Assembly: GCA_045580005.1 (NCBI GenBank)
Contig: JAZNMZ010000013.1
Location: forward strand, 1 to 25,116
Source of the DNA: UMGS1052 sp045580005
Lineage (GTDB): Bacteria; Bacillota; Clostridia; Oscillospirales; CAG-382
Length of the DNA: 25,116 bases
Direction of reading: 5' to 3'
Under the pieces are notes generated by a model, which searched no databases, was not told where the DNA came from, and saw nothing but the letters and a program-made list of their open reading frames with translations. Positions within the stretch are counted from its first letter, which is position 1; the number at the start of each line of letters is the position of its first letter. This document shows positions 1 through 6,592 of this stretch, piece by piece. The translations under genes were made by a program, and so were the position numbers.

Positions 1-444
1 CGCTTGGCCTCCGACTTTCTTATTAACAACTACAACTGCGATGACTACTCGTTCCTTGGCAATCTTACATCACTCGAATCGCTCAGCATTGACGAAACAA
101 GCTTTGATGACATCAGCTTCGTTTCAAACCTTACAGATCTTAAACACTTCTCGGCAGCGCAGACAAATATCGAGGACATCTCTCCTCTTGCAAATCTTGT
201 AAATCTCGAAACTCTTTATCTTGCAAACAACAGAATTCAGGATGTAACTCCTATTTCAAACCTTACAAGCCTTACAACAATTGACCTCACAGGCAATGCT
301 ATTTCGGATGTGTCATCTCTTACAAATTACAACCCCGAGACATTCAACAGAATCATCCTTGACCTTAACCCCTGGATAGAGGACTACACCCCCCTCACAA
401 GCTACCTCGGCGAAGACAAGGTTCAAAGAACTACAAACAGCTAA
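1..444 (+). CDS. Leucine-rich-repeat protein, C-terminal end (5' partial)
   Basis: The frame is open from base 1, so the start lies upstream; 147 residues are visible before the TAA. Residues 22-109 are four back-to-back repeats of exactly 22 residues with the pattern L-T-x-L-x-x-L-x-(L/I)-x-x-(N/T)-x-I-x-D-(I/V)-(S/T)-x-(L/I)-x-N. This is the spacing of internalin-type repeats, which form a curved protein-binding surface. A 38-residue tail with no repeat and no LPxTG or surface-layer motif ends the protein. A strong terminator follows. Repeats of this type are usually on secreted or cell-surface proteins, but the signal peptide would lie outside the window, so localisation is inference. The family call is secure; the binding partner is unknown. 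Confidence 0.9.
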   Translation, partial: RLASDFLINNYNCDDYSFLGNLTSLESLSIDETSFDDISFVSNLTDLKHFSAAQTNIEDISPLANLVNLETLYLANNRIQDVTPISNLTSLTTIDLTGNAISDVSSLTNYNPETFNRIILDLNPWIEDYTPLTSYLGEDKVQRTTNS

Positions 445-465
445 ACTCTATTTTTTAATAACTAA

Positions 466-497
466 GGGCAACCGCGCATCGGTTGCCCTGCTTTTGT
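466..497 (+). terminator. Intrinsic terminator of the LRR gene
   Basis: Nine-base-pair perfect stem GGGCAACCG / CGGTTGCCC (466-474 with 480-488) around a 5-nt loop, followed by TGCTTTTG. It sits 22 bases after the LRR stop codon. Confidence 0.85.
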
Positions 498-500
498 AAC

Positions 501-537
501 AAAACACCCCAAGGAAAATCCTTGGGGTAATTTTTAT
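501..537 (-). terminator. Terminator of infC-rpmI-rplT (probably bidirectional)
   Basis: Stem CCCCAAGGA / TCCTTGGGG (507-515 with 519-527), extended by an A-T pair at 506/528, with a 3-nt loop. Read on the minus strand it follows the rplT stop and is trailed by TGTTTTG. Read on the plus strand it is followed by AATTTTTAT, so it can also back up the LRR terminator. Confidence 0.8.
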
Positions 538-548
538 AACACTTTAAA

Positions 549-902
549 TTAAAGAGCTGCCTTTGCTGTTTCAACGAGCTTTGCAAATGCTTCCTTATCG
601 CTGACTGCGAGTTCAGCAAGCATCTTTCTGTTGAGAGTAATGCCAGCCTTCTTAAGACCGTTCATAAATGTAGAGTAGTTCATACCATTTACTTTAGCCT
701 GTGCAGAGATTCTTGTAATCCAGAGCTTTCTGAATTCTCTCTTCTTCTGCTTTCTTCCTACGAATGCGTAGTTGCCACTCTTCATTACAGCCTGCTTTGC
801 CATCTTGAAGTGCTTGCTCTTTGAGCCCCAATAGCCCTTTGCGAGCTTTAATACTTTATTGCGTCTCTTTCTTGTCATAAGAGCGCCCTTAATTCTTGCC
901 AT
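549..902 (-). CDS. rplT: 50S ribosomal protein L20
   Basis: 117 residues, the normal full length. It begins MARIKGALMTRKRRNK and carries the highly basic N-terminal arm (about residues 1-60) that threads into 23S rRNA, then the small globular C-terminal domain. L20 is needed early in 50S assembly. In Firmicutes it also represses its own operon by binding the infC leader, and such a leader is present at 1800-1936. A GGAGGT Shine-Dalgarno lies just upstream of the ATG. It is the last gene of infC-rpmI-rplT, 42 bases after rpmI, and is followed by a terminator. Confidence 0.98.
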   Translation of the reverse strand: MARIKGALMTRKRRNKVLKLAKGYWGSKSKHFKMAKQAVMKSGNYAFVGRKQKKREFRKLWITRISAQAKVNGMNYSTFMNGLKKAGITLNRKMLAELAVSDKEAFAKLVETAKAAL

Positions 903-944
903 AATTTATTACCTCCGATTTGTCATTTTACTTTTGTCAAAAGC

Positions 945-1142
945 TTACGCGTAAGGGAGAAGCTTCTTAACGATGGGTGCGAATGATTCGCTCATATAAG
1001 CGTTGCCGCGAAGCTGACGCTTTCTCTTGGAAGTCTTCTTGCCGAGCTTATGGCGTCTGTTAAGGTGATTAAATTTTGCTTTGCCGCCCTTTGTTATCTT
1101 AAAACGCTTTGCGGTAGCCTTATGTGTCTTTGTCTTTCCCAC
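945..1142 (-). CDS. rpmI: 50S ribosomal protein L35
   Basis: 65 residues, full length, very basic: MGKTKTHKATAKRFKITKGG, followed by the conserved NRRHKLGKKTSKRKRQLRG region. L35 is a small structural protein of the large subunit. The start codon is GTG (1142-1140); GGAT lies about 8 bases upstream, and no ATG fits the conserved N-terminus. It lies between infC and rplT, the standard order in Bacteria. Confidence 0.97.
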   Translation of the reverse strand: MGKTKTHKATAKRFKITKGGKAKFNHLNRRHKLGKKTSKRKRQLRGNAYMSESFAPIVKKLLPYA

Positions 1143-1220
1143 AATAATTCATCCTTTCGATTTGTGATTTTTATAATTACGAAATAACACCGTGAAAACG
1201 ATATAAATTCCGAAATTGAC

Positions 1221-1799
1221 TTATTCGTTTACAGTCTCGGGGGCCTTTTTAGCTTCCTTTTTTGCTTTCTGCGACTGTGATGCGCTCTTGGGTGCAAGGA
1301 ACATGAGCATCTGTCTTCCGTCAAGAACAGCAGGCTTTTCAATAACACCGATATCGGTGCAGGCTTCGCCGAACTTTGTGATAATCTCATGACCGATAGC
1401 CGTATGGCTCATTTCTCTACCCTTAAACTTTACAGAAACCTTAACCTTAGCTCCTGCCGCAATAAACTTGCGAGCGTGGTTGAGCTTTGTTTCGAAGTCG
1501 TGGGTGTCGATTCGGCAAGAGAGCTGAATTTCCTTGACATCAATCTTCTGTTGCTTCTTCTTAGCTTCTTTTTCTTTCTTTTCTTTTTCGAAGCGGAATT
1601 TGCCATAATCCATAATACGGCAAACAGGCGGCTGAGCATTTGCGGCAATCTCTACAATATCAAGTCCCTTGTCGTAAGCAATCTTTCTTGCGTCATTGAT
1701 CTTCATAATGCCGAGCTGTGAGCCGTCGGAGTCTACAACACGAACTTCCTGTGCTCTGATCTCATCATTGATAAGAGTGGTATCTTTTGCTGTTCCTAT
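1221..1799 (-). CDS. infC: Translation initiation factor IF-3, ATA start
   Basis: 192 residues. The N-domain begins about residue 9 with INDEIRAQEVRVVDSDG. A lysine-rich linker (KEKKEKEAKKKQQK) follows, then the C-domain with IDTHDFETKLNHARKF and VKFKGREMSHTAIG. The short tail after LAPKSA is rich in K, A and E. IF-3 binds the 30S subunit and proofreads start codon and initiator tRNA. The frame is open further upstream, but the only good Shine-Dalgarno (GGAGGTG, 1806-1812) sits 8 bases before an ATA codon at 1799-1797. The in-frame GTG upstream overlaps that Shine-Dalgarno and cannot be the start. A rare start fits the known autocontrol of infC, whose start is AUU in E. coli and B. subtilis. 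The start is inferred; the identity is certain. Confidence 0.93.
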   Translation of the reverse strand: MGTAKDTTLINDEIRAQEVRVVDSDGSQLGIMKINDARKIAYDKGLDIVEIAANAQPPVCRIMDYGKFRFEKEKKEKEAKKKQQKIDVKEIQLSCRIDTHDFETKLNHARKFIAAGAKVKVSVKFKGREMSHTAIGHEIITKFGEACTDIGVIEKPAVLDGRQMLMFLAPKSASQSQKAKKEAKKAPETVNE

Positions 1800-1936
1800 G
1801 CAAAACACCTCCAAAAATAAAAAATGCGAAGACAACAATCTCCGCAAAACACAGTACAGGCGTATAAAGCCTGAGCTTGTATTATTGACCTTACGCTAAT
1901 TTGCGCCGGGTGAGAACTATGTTCTGCTTTGTTGTC
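1800..1936 (-). promoter_or_regulatory. L20-type leader (autoregulatory attenuator) of infC-rpmI-rplT
   Basis: About 135 bases of structured untranslated leader separate a clear promoter from infC. Read on the minus strand it begins with GGACAACAAAGCAGAAC and has the run ATAGTTCTCACCCGG, followed later by a second hairpin and a terminator just before the Shine-Dalgarno. This arrangement and sequence resemble the L20 leader of Firmicutes, where excess L20 binds the leader and favours termination. The match is from memory of the family; a covariance-model search would settle it. Confidence 0.85.
1811..1845 (-). terminator. Attenuator terminator inside the infC leader
   Basis: On the minus strand GCGGAGA pairs with TCTTCGC (one G-U) around TTGTTG (1826-1845), followed by ATTTTTTATTTTT and then directly by the infC Shine-Dalgarno. 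A terminator this close to the ribosome-binding site is the business end of transcription attenuation. Confidence 0.85.
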
Positions 1937-1942
1937 CTAGTT

Positions 1943-1971
1943 ATTTTATCACAACAAAAACTGTTTGTCAA
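1943..1971 (-). promoter_or_regulatory. Promoter of infC-rpmI-rplT
   Basis: Perfect -35 TTGACA (1971-1966), 17-nt spacer, extended -10 TGATAAAAT (hexamer 1948-1943). Transcription should start near 1936 and make the L20 leader. Confidence 0.9.
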
Positions 1972-2012
1972 TAGCTTTTTATCATTTTTTTATTTTTTAT
2001 CACATTTATTTG

Positions 2013-2041
2013 TTGACAAACTTTTCTTTTTGTGATATTAT
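2013..2041 (+). promoter_or_regulatory. Promoter of tRNA-Pro
   Basis: TTGACA (2013-2018), 17-nt spacer, TATTAT (2036-2041) with TGA just before the hexamer. It lies 10 bases upstream of the mature tRNA and is divergent from the infC promoter. Confidence 0.9.
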
Positions 2042-2051
2042 ATATGGGCAT

Positions 2052-2127
2052 CGAGATGTAGCGCAGATGGTAGCGCGCTTGGTTTGGGACCAAGATGCCG
2101 CAGGTTCGAATCCTGTCATCTCGACCA
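2052..2127 (+). tRNA. tRNA-Pro (anticodon TGG)
   Basis: Acceptor stem CGAGATG / CATCTCG, discriminator A, encoded CCA at 2125-2127. The anticodon arm CTTGG-TTTGGGA-CCAAG gives anticodon TGG. The T-arm CAGG-TTCGAAT-CCTG is intact. It has its own promoter and terminator, so it is a single-gene unit. Confidence 0.97.
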
Positions 2128-2160
2128 AAATCCTCATTCGTCCGAATGAGGATTTTTATT
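2128..2160 (+). terminator. Terminator of tRNA-Pro, shared with the converging esterase operon
   Basis: Thirteen-base-pair stem (2128-2140 with 2143-2155; core ATCCTCATTCG / CGAATGAGGAT) followed by a T-rich run. Read on the minus strand the hairpin is followed by TTTT, so it can also end the operon whose last stop is at 2225. The stretch 2161-2224 holds nothing else that I recognise. Confidence 0.85.
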
Positions 2161-2224
2161 TTTACTTATCTCCTGTTCATTATTACTCAAGTCAACACAT
2201 CTTATGAAATGATAACGGCAAAAT

Positions 2225-3031
2225 TTATCGGGAGCTCATATTTTGCTTCTTTTCCCTCTTAGCTCTATTCTTAACCCAGATTTCGTACTCAACGGTTCTT
2301 TTGCCGTCTTTTTTATAATTACTTGTCACTATTGCATACATACCTGCACCAATATCAAGTGCTCTTGAAAAGAGCTGGCTGTCGTCATCATCCATAAAGC
2401 CCACCTTTGCTCTTCCGCGATAGATTGCGACCCTTGCCTCTTCTGTCGTTTCCTTTTTTATAGACAGATAATCCCCCGGCTTGAGATAGCCCGCTGCCTT
2501 GGCGTTTACGACTCTGTCATCAGTGAGAGTCCTTGTCTTGTTTGTAAACACATCGTTCTTATGCTGAGGGCTCGGACGAGCGACATACTTTTTCTTGGGT
2601 GGGTCAATCGTTGATTCATAGCCAAAAAATTTTATTGTTTCGCGCAAAATATCGCTGTTTGCGGCTTTATGAACATTCAATACCGGCTTGCCGTAGAGCT
2701 TTTGCTGTAATTTTTCTTTTTCGCGCCGCGCTTTTCTTGCGGCAAGCAGCTTGCCGCTCTGACAAAACAGCGCCTTCGGTAAAAGCCAGCTGATTTTCAG
2801 CTTTAGTGCCATTCTGTAAGCAAATCTGTCATCACGCTCTGATGATTCAGCTATCTCGGCAAACAGCCGTTGCATTTGTGGATACTCAAATATGTAGTGC
2901 TGAAAGTTGGTTATCTGTCTTTTGGCTCTGTCACGAAAACGCTTTCTTGATATTTTTCTCCAAGGATAGAAAATAACCTCTAAAGTGTCTATAACTTTAT
3001 CCACAAAGCTAATCAAAGAAAATTTTCTCAC
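2225..3031 (-). CDS. Uncharacterised basic protein, possible HIRAN-like C-terminus
   Basis: 268 residues; I do not recognise the family with confidence. Residues 1-135 are rich in K, R and aromatics, with no transmembrane segment or signal peptide. Residues 185-262 have a different, beta-rich look (LKPGDYLSIKKETTEEARV, then AIYRGRAKVGFMDDDDSQLF and IGAGMYAIVTSNY). That layout, a strand, then G-x-x-VGF with acidic residues, then a strand with A-x-V, is reminiscent of HIRAN domains, but this is a weak inference. The start is GTG at 3031, and its GTGA overlaps the TGA stop of the CYTH gene, so translation is probably coupled. It is the last gene of the esterase-CYTH operon. Confidence 0.8.
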   Translation of the reverse strand: MRKFSLISFVDKVIDTLEVIFYPWRKISRKRFRDRAKRQITNFQHYIFEYPQMQRLFAEIAESSERDDRFAYRMALKLKISWLLPKALFCQSGKLLAARKARREKEKLQQKLYGKPVLNVHKAANSDILRETIKFFGYESTIDPPKKKYVARPSPQHKNDVFTNKTRTLTDDRVVNAKAAGYLKPGDYLSIKKETTEEARVAIYRGRAKVGFMDDDDSQLFSRALDIGAGMYAIVTSNYKKDGKRTVEYEIWVKNRAKREKKQNMSSR

Positions 3032-3561
3032 TCTTGTTCTCCGCCAATTTCTTCGTTTACAACGCTTTTTGCAAGGTATGCGTTTTTATACCGCCTGTCA
3101 TTTGTGACTTCTTTTATCACCTCAACAAAGTCCGGAAAAACAAACTCCTCATTTTCCCTTTTAAGCTCAATCTCAAGTACTGCCCTGTCCCGCCAGAAAG
3201 GATAAATATCTATCTCTGCAGTATGCTTTCCTGTAGGGATCTTATATCTTGTCTTTTCTATCGGCTTTCGAGAGGTATCTTTCCTTTCAAGCAGCATGTC
3301 ATATTGTTGCTTTGTGATTTCGTGCTCGTCTTCTATGCAGCTGATATTTGTAATTCTTATCTTGTCGGTGCGGATATATTTTGTCCCACCGTTTTCACTT
3401 ATACTTCTGACTCTTGAGGTGATGTGCCCCGGCGACTCAAGATATGTCTGTACTATCTCGAGCACTCTGACGCCATCGCAGTTTGAAAGAATGTCAATAT
3501 CGGGAAATCTTATAAGAAATTTTCTTTCAATTTCAAGGTTGCCGGCATTTTTCTTACACAT
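3028..3561 (-). CDS. CYTH-domain protein (triphosphate-binding phosphohydrolase)
   Basis: 177 residues, MCKKNAGNLEIERKFLIRFP. The EIERK signature near residues 10-14 is the ExExK motif of the CYTH/triphosphate tunnel metalloenzyme fold. Further strands carry R and E pairs lining the tunnel (TSRVRSI, KYIRTDKIR, PIEKTRYKIP, AEIDIYPFWRDRAVLEIEL). Family members hydrolyse inorganic triphosphate or thiamine triphosphate, or are class IV adenylate cyclases; the substrate cannot be read here. The frame is open upstream, but the ATG at 3561 is preferred because it places the ExExK motif near the N-terminus as usual. That ATG overlaps the end of the esterase gene by 8 bases, and the stop overlaps the next gene by 4, so three cistrons are coupled. 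Confidence 0.88.
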   Translation of the reverse strand: MCKKNAGNLEIERKFLIRFPDIDILSNCDGVRVLEIVQTYLESPGHITSRVRSISENGGTKYIRTDKIRITNISCIEDEHEITKQQYDMLLERKDTSRKPIEKTRYKIPTGKHTAEIDIYPFWRDRAVLEIELKRENEEFVFPDFVEVIKEVTNDRRYKNAYLAKSVVNEEIGGEQE

Positions 3562-4822
3562 TGCTGTACACCCAACCATCCTCCTCGTATCCGTCCACAA
3601 GATGATATGAGAACTTGACGGGAGCCTCATAAGGATGGGTCTTGTTCTGTATAAACTCTGCTCTCTTGGGGCATCTGAAGCTATTATAAAGTGCCATTGT
3701 TCCCGACGGAGGGCAGCAGTAGTCGCCAAGGCCCGCCGTGAATCTTGCAGGACATTTTACAAACTGTGCGGCAACGGCCGAGTCAAAATATCTCTGACCA
3801 TCGTCGTCGGTGGGACGCCAGTCGATTTTGATTCTACCTGCGTTTTTGATTGCAAAAATATCACAGAACCATGGAACTGCAATTCTCAAAAGTGTTGCAT
3901 CCCCTTCGGTATGCGCCGCCATATTGCAAGCCTGAAATCCACCCTGGCTTCCGCCTTCAAAGATGACATCCATGCCGTTTACAAGAGGGTGCTTCCTGAA
4001 ATAGCTATACGCCTGCATATTGCGTACATAGACACCGCGCCAGTATGATGTTTCGGGTTTTATGTTTTCTTCATGTCTGAGTCCGTAGTCTGCGAGAGTT
4101 GTCTTTGAAAGATTGTCGTAGTATTCTTCAGGCTGACGGTTTAAAATTGCGTGGGTGTTTGTTGTCACAACAAGACAGCCGTCGCGGCATACCGGCCATG
4201 AAGATACGACTCCATAGCCCATATAATGGAACATAAGCTTGAGCGAGCCATTTGCTGCATTCTCAGGATATGTATACATAAGCGATAAGCACTCGCCCTG
4301 TGTTGTCTTGTATCTCACATTGTGAGTAATAAAACCCTCTCTGGGAGAAAACACCTCGTCAAGAAGAATTTCCTCGGGGATAGAGTATCCCTCCTCGCGT
4401 ACAGATTTCCAGAAATCGAGGTAATCGTCGGGGATTACAGTTTCGCACCTGATTTTTTCGACATCGGCACCTGCGCCGCCCTCGAACTTATCTATTCCCT
4501 CGATAATATTCCTGTCCTCATCGCAAGCCTGTGCGATAAGGTGGACAAATCCGTCCCTTGCAATACTTGTGGTGATATAGAACCAACCGTCATCGCTTGG
4601 CTCACAATAGCCATCTGAACTTGTGCCGTCGTCTGCCTCAATTTTATAATATACAATCGGAACCTCAATATGATTGCCGTCGCTTTCAACTCTCATTTTG
4701 AAAGTGATAGGCTCGCCGACCTTATATTCAATAGAATTTTTAAGCGTAGTTCCTGTGAAATACACACGGCTGTGCTCGCTGATGCCGAGCAAAAAATTTC
4801 TCACCTGTTTCTGAACATCCAT
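3554..4822 (-). CDS. Acetyl xylan esterase / CE7-type alpha/beta-hydrolase
   Basis: 422 residues. An N-terminal beta-sandwich-like region (about 1-115) precedes a C-terminal hydrolase domain. The nucleophile elbow GGSQGG (290-295, Ser292), Asp367 in GLGDYCCPPSG and His396 in THPYEAP form the likely catalytic triad. The CPP(S)GT and THP contexts are typical of AXE1/CE7 enzymes, which deacetylate xylan, xylo-oligosaccharides or cephalosporin C. No signal peptide is seen, so it probably acts in the cytoplasm on imported acetylated sugars. AAAGGAG lies 9 bases before the ATG, and a good promoter stands upstream. It heads the operon with the CYTH and basic proteins, whose link to sugar metabolism is not obvious. 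Confidence 0.9.
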   Translation of the reverse strand: MDVQKQVRNFLLGISEHSRVYFTGTTLKNSIEYKVGEPITFKMRVESDGNHIEVPIVYYKIEADDGTSSDGYCEPSDDGWFYITTSIARDGFVHLIAQACDEDRNIIEGIDKFEGGAGADVEKIRCETVIPDDYLDFWKSVREEGYSIPEEILLDEVFSPREGFITHNVRYKTTQGECLSLMYTYPENAANGSLKLMFHYMGYGVVSSWPVCRDGCLVVTTNTHAILNRQPEEYYDNLSKTTLADYGLRHEENIKPETSYWRGVYVRNMQAYSYFRKHPLVNGMDVIFEGGSQGGFQACNMAAHTEGDATLLRIAVPWFCDIFAIKNAGRIKIDWRPTDDDGQRYFDSAVAAQFVKCPARFTAGLGDYCCPPSGTMALYNSFRCPKRAEFIQNKTHPYEAPVKFSYHLVDGYEEDGWVYSNV

Positions 4823-4853
4823 AATCTTACTCCTTTCGGATACTTACAAGGCA

Positions 4854-4882
4854 ATTATATCACTGTGAAGATTCTTTTTCAA
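4854..4882 (-). promoter_or_regulatory. Promoter of the esterase operon
   Basis: TTGAAA (4882-4877), 17-nt spacer, extended -10 TGATATAAT (hexamer 4859-4854), 31 bases before the esterase ATG. Confidence 0.85.
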
Positions 4883-4950
4883 GTCAAAACTGTATATTTT
4901 GTTAGCAAAAATAAATACTAATTTAGCAAAGATTTTTAAGGAGGAAAAAG

Positions 4951-5127
4951 ATGAACGCAAAATACGCTTTCGGCATGATTACGGGTCTTGCGGTAGGCTC
5001 TGCTCTCGGCATGGCAGTAAAATACTCTATGGACACCTGCGAGGCAAAGCAGCTGAAGAAAAAGGTACAGAAAACACTCGACAAGGTGGAAAAATATGTA
5101 AACGAGAATGTTCCTTTCAGTTCATAA
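4951..5127 (+). CDS. Small glycine-rich single-span protein (58 aa, YtxH-like)
   Basis: MNAKYAFGMITGLAVGSA opens a 58-residue frame. Residues 5-24 are a hydrophobic segment with small residues (G8, G12, G16, G20) every four positions, a glycine-zipper pattern. A charged, mostly helical tail rich in K, E and Q follows (LKKKVQKTLDKVEKYVNENV). This layout resembles YtxH-type small proteins, usually membrane-anchored; the function is unknown. Support for a real gene: TAAGGAGGAAAAAG Shine-Dalgarno 5-6 bases from the ATG, codon use like its neighbours, and a strong terminator 6 bases after the stop. I see no convincing promoter; transcription probably starts between 4870 and 4935. Confidence 0.85.
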   Translation: MNAKYAFGMITGLAVGSALGMAVKYSMDTCEAKQLKKKVQKTLDKVEKYVNENVPFSS

Positions 5128-5133
5128 TGAGAT

Positions 5134-5165
5134 ACCCGAAAAGCTCTGCGCTTTTCGGGTTTTTA
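5134..5165 (+). terminator. Terminator of the 58-aa gene
   Basis: Perfect 11-bp stem ACCCGAAAAGC / GCTTTTCGGGT (5134-5144 with 5150-5160), 5-nt loop TCTGC, then TTTT. Confidence 0.9.
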
Positions 5166-5193
5166 CTTGTGACGGATTTTTTTTAAAAAAGAC

Positions 5194-5222
5194 TTGAAAA
5201 ATGTTTTATGTTATGGTATAAT
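5194..5222 (+). promoter_or_regulatory. Promoter of pheST
   Basis: TTGAAA (5194-5199), 17-nt spacer, extended -10 TGGTATAAT (hexamer 5217-5222). Transcription should start near 5229, giving a leader of about 315 bases. Confidence 0.9.
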
Positions 5223-5228
5223 TTGTAG

Positions 5229-5510
5229 TAATTAAATATCTCTTGATTCAAACACTATGATAAAGAGTGCCAAAAAACACCTGTGGCGACAATACAGAGA
5301 GAGCTTGTTTGCTGAGAAAGCTCGGTCTGCCCGTTTTGCGGCTTTTCGCTTTGGAGTGGTGACGGTGAACCGTTTTTTCGTTGTAGCCGTCAACGGACAG
5401 CCCCGTTACGGCTTAAAAACTTATTCGGTTTTGAGAGTGCCTTGCGGCAAATCAGGGTGGTACCACGGCTAATGTCGTCCCTATGTTATTTACATAGGGA
5501 TTTTTTTATT
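5229..5510 (+). promoter_or_regulatory. T-box riboswitch (Phe) controlling pheST
   Basis: The T-box core AGGGTGGTACCACGG is at 5454-5468; its GGTACC contains the bulge that pairs with the tRNA acceptor end. Stem I includes AGAGAG and GCTGAGAAAGC elements around 5298-5325. TTC at 5345-5347, followed by GCTTTGGAGTGG, sits where the specifier codon is normally found and would read uncharged tRNA-Phe. The terminator hairpin TCCCTATGT / ACATAGGGA (5478-5486 with 5492-5500) is followed by seven Ts. Its 5' arm overlaps the bases that pair with the T-box in the antiterminator. Low charging of tRNA-Phe should allow readthrough into pheST. The T-box and terminator are seen directly; the specifier is by position and sequence context. 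Confidence 0.95.
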
Positions 5511-5545
5511 ACAAAACAAACACAAGCATAAAAGGAGTAAAGAAA

Positions 5546-6580
5546 ATGAAAGAAAAACTTCAAGCTTTACGCGATAAGGCTCTCGGAGATCTTGAAGCTC
5601 TTGCAGACGCAGGCAAGCTTGACTCACAGAGTCTTGAAGAATTTAAAGTAAAGTATCTCGGCAAAAAGAGCGAGCTTGTTGCCCTTATGAAAGGCATGGG
5701 AGCACTCTCACCCGAGGAGCGTCCCGTTATGGGTCAGCTTGCAAACCAGGTAAGAGGCGCGATTGAAGAAGCGTTTAATGCCGCAAAAACACGCGCTGCC
5801 GCTGCTGAGCGCGAGCAGAAAATCAAGGACGAGACAATAGATGTCACTCTCCCCGGAAAAATTAAGCTCACAGGCACAGCTCATCCTATAAGCAAGGTGC
5901 AGGCAGAGATTGAAGACATATTTATCGGTATGGGCTTTGAGATTATCGACGGTCCCGAGATTGAGTACGATTACTACAACTTCACAGCCCTCAATATTCC
6001 CCCCGAACACCCTGCACGCGACACTCAGGATACATTCTATATCAACCCCAATGTACTCCTGCGTACACAGACCTCGTCTGTGCAGGTACACACAATGGAA
6101 AAGCAGGCTCCTCCGATAAGAGTTATCTCGCCCGGACGAGTTTACCGTTCGGACGCCATTGATGCAACACATTCGCCTATGTTCCATCAGGTAGAGGGTC
6201 TTGTTGTTGACAAAGGTATCACAATGGGTGACCTTAAGGGAACTTTGGAGCTTTTTGCTCGCAATATGTTCGGCGAGGACACAAAGATAAGATTCAGACC
6301 GCACCACTTCCCGTTTACAGAGCCGTCGGCTGAGGTCGATGTTTCGTGCTTTGTATGCGGCGGCAAGGGTTGCAAGCTCTGCAAGGGCGAAGGCTGGATT
6401 GAGATTCTCGGTGCAGGTATGGTGCATCCCGATGTTCTCAGACGCTGTAATATCGACCCTGATGTATATACAGGCTTTGCGTTCGGTATGGGTATCGAAA
6501 GAATTGTTATGAAAAAGTATAATATAGACGATATGCGCTTGCTTTACGAAAACGACATTCGTTTTCTTTCGCAGTTTTAA
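5546..6580 (+). CDS. pheS: Phenylalanine--tRNA ligase, alpha subunit
   Basis: 344 residues, normal length. The N-terminal coiled-coil (about 1-85) contacts tRNA, and the class II catalytic core follows. Visible features are HPARDTQDTFY (motif 2 region), RTQTSSVQVHTME, PGRVYRSDAIDATHSPMFHQVEG, RPHHFPFTEPSAEVDV and the motif 3 run GFAFGMGIERIVM. A CxxC-type pair (CFVCGGKGCKLCKGEGW) precedes motif 3, as in many Firmicutes PheS. With PheT it forms the alpha2-beta2 enzyme that charges tRNA-Phe. AAAGGAG precedes the ATG. The upstream T-box couples its expression to tRNA-Phe charging. Confidence 0.98.
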   Translation: MKEKLQALRDKALGDLEALADAGKLDSQSLEEFKVKYLGKKSELVALMKGMGALSPEERPVMGQLANQVRGAIEEAFNAAKTRAAAAEREQKIKDETIDVTLPGKIKLTGTAHPISKVQAEIEDIFIGMGFEIIDGPEIEYDYYNFTALNIPPEHPARDTQDTFYINPNVLLRTQTSSVQVHTMEKQAPPIRVISPGRVYRSDAIDATHSPMFHQVEGLVVDKGITMGDLKGTLELFARNMFGEDTKIRFRPHHFPFTEPSAEVDVSCFVCGGKGCKLCKGEGWIEILGAGMVHPDVLRRCNIDPDVYTGFAFGMGIERIVMKKYNIDDMRLLYENDIRFLSQF

Positions 6581-6592
6581 GGAGGTGGCAGT

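Noticed and set aside
5708..6427. Long minus-strand open frame inside pheS
   Set aside because: Antisense shadow of a certain gene; no ribosome-binding site, Cys-rich nonsense composition.
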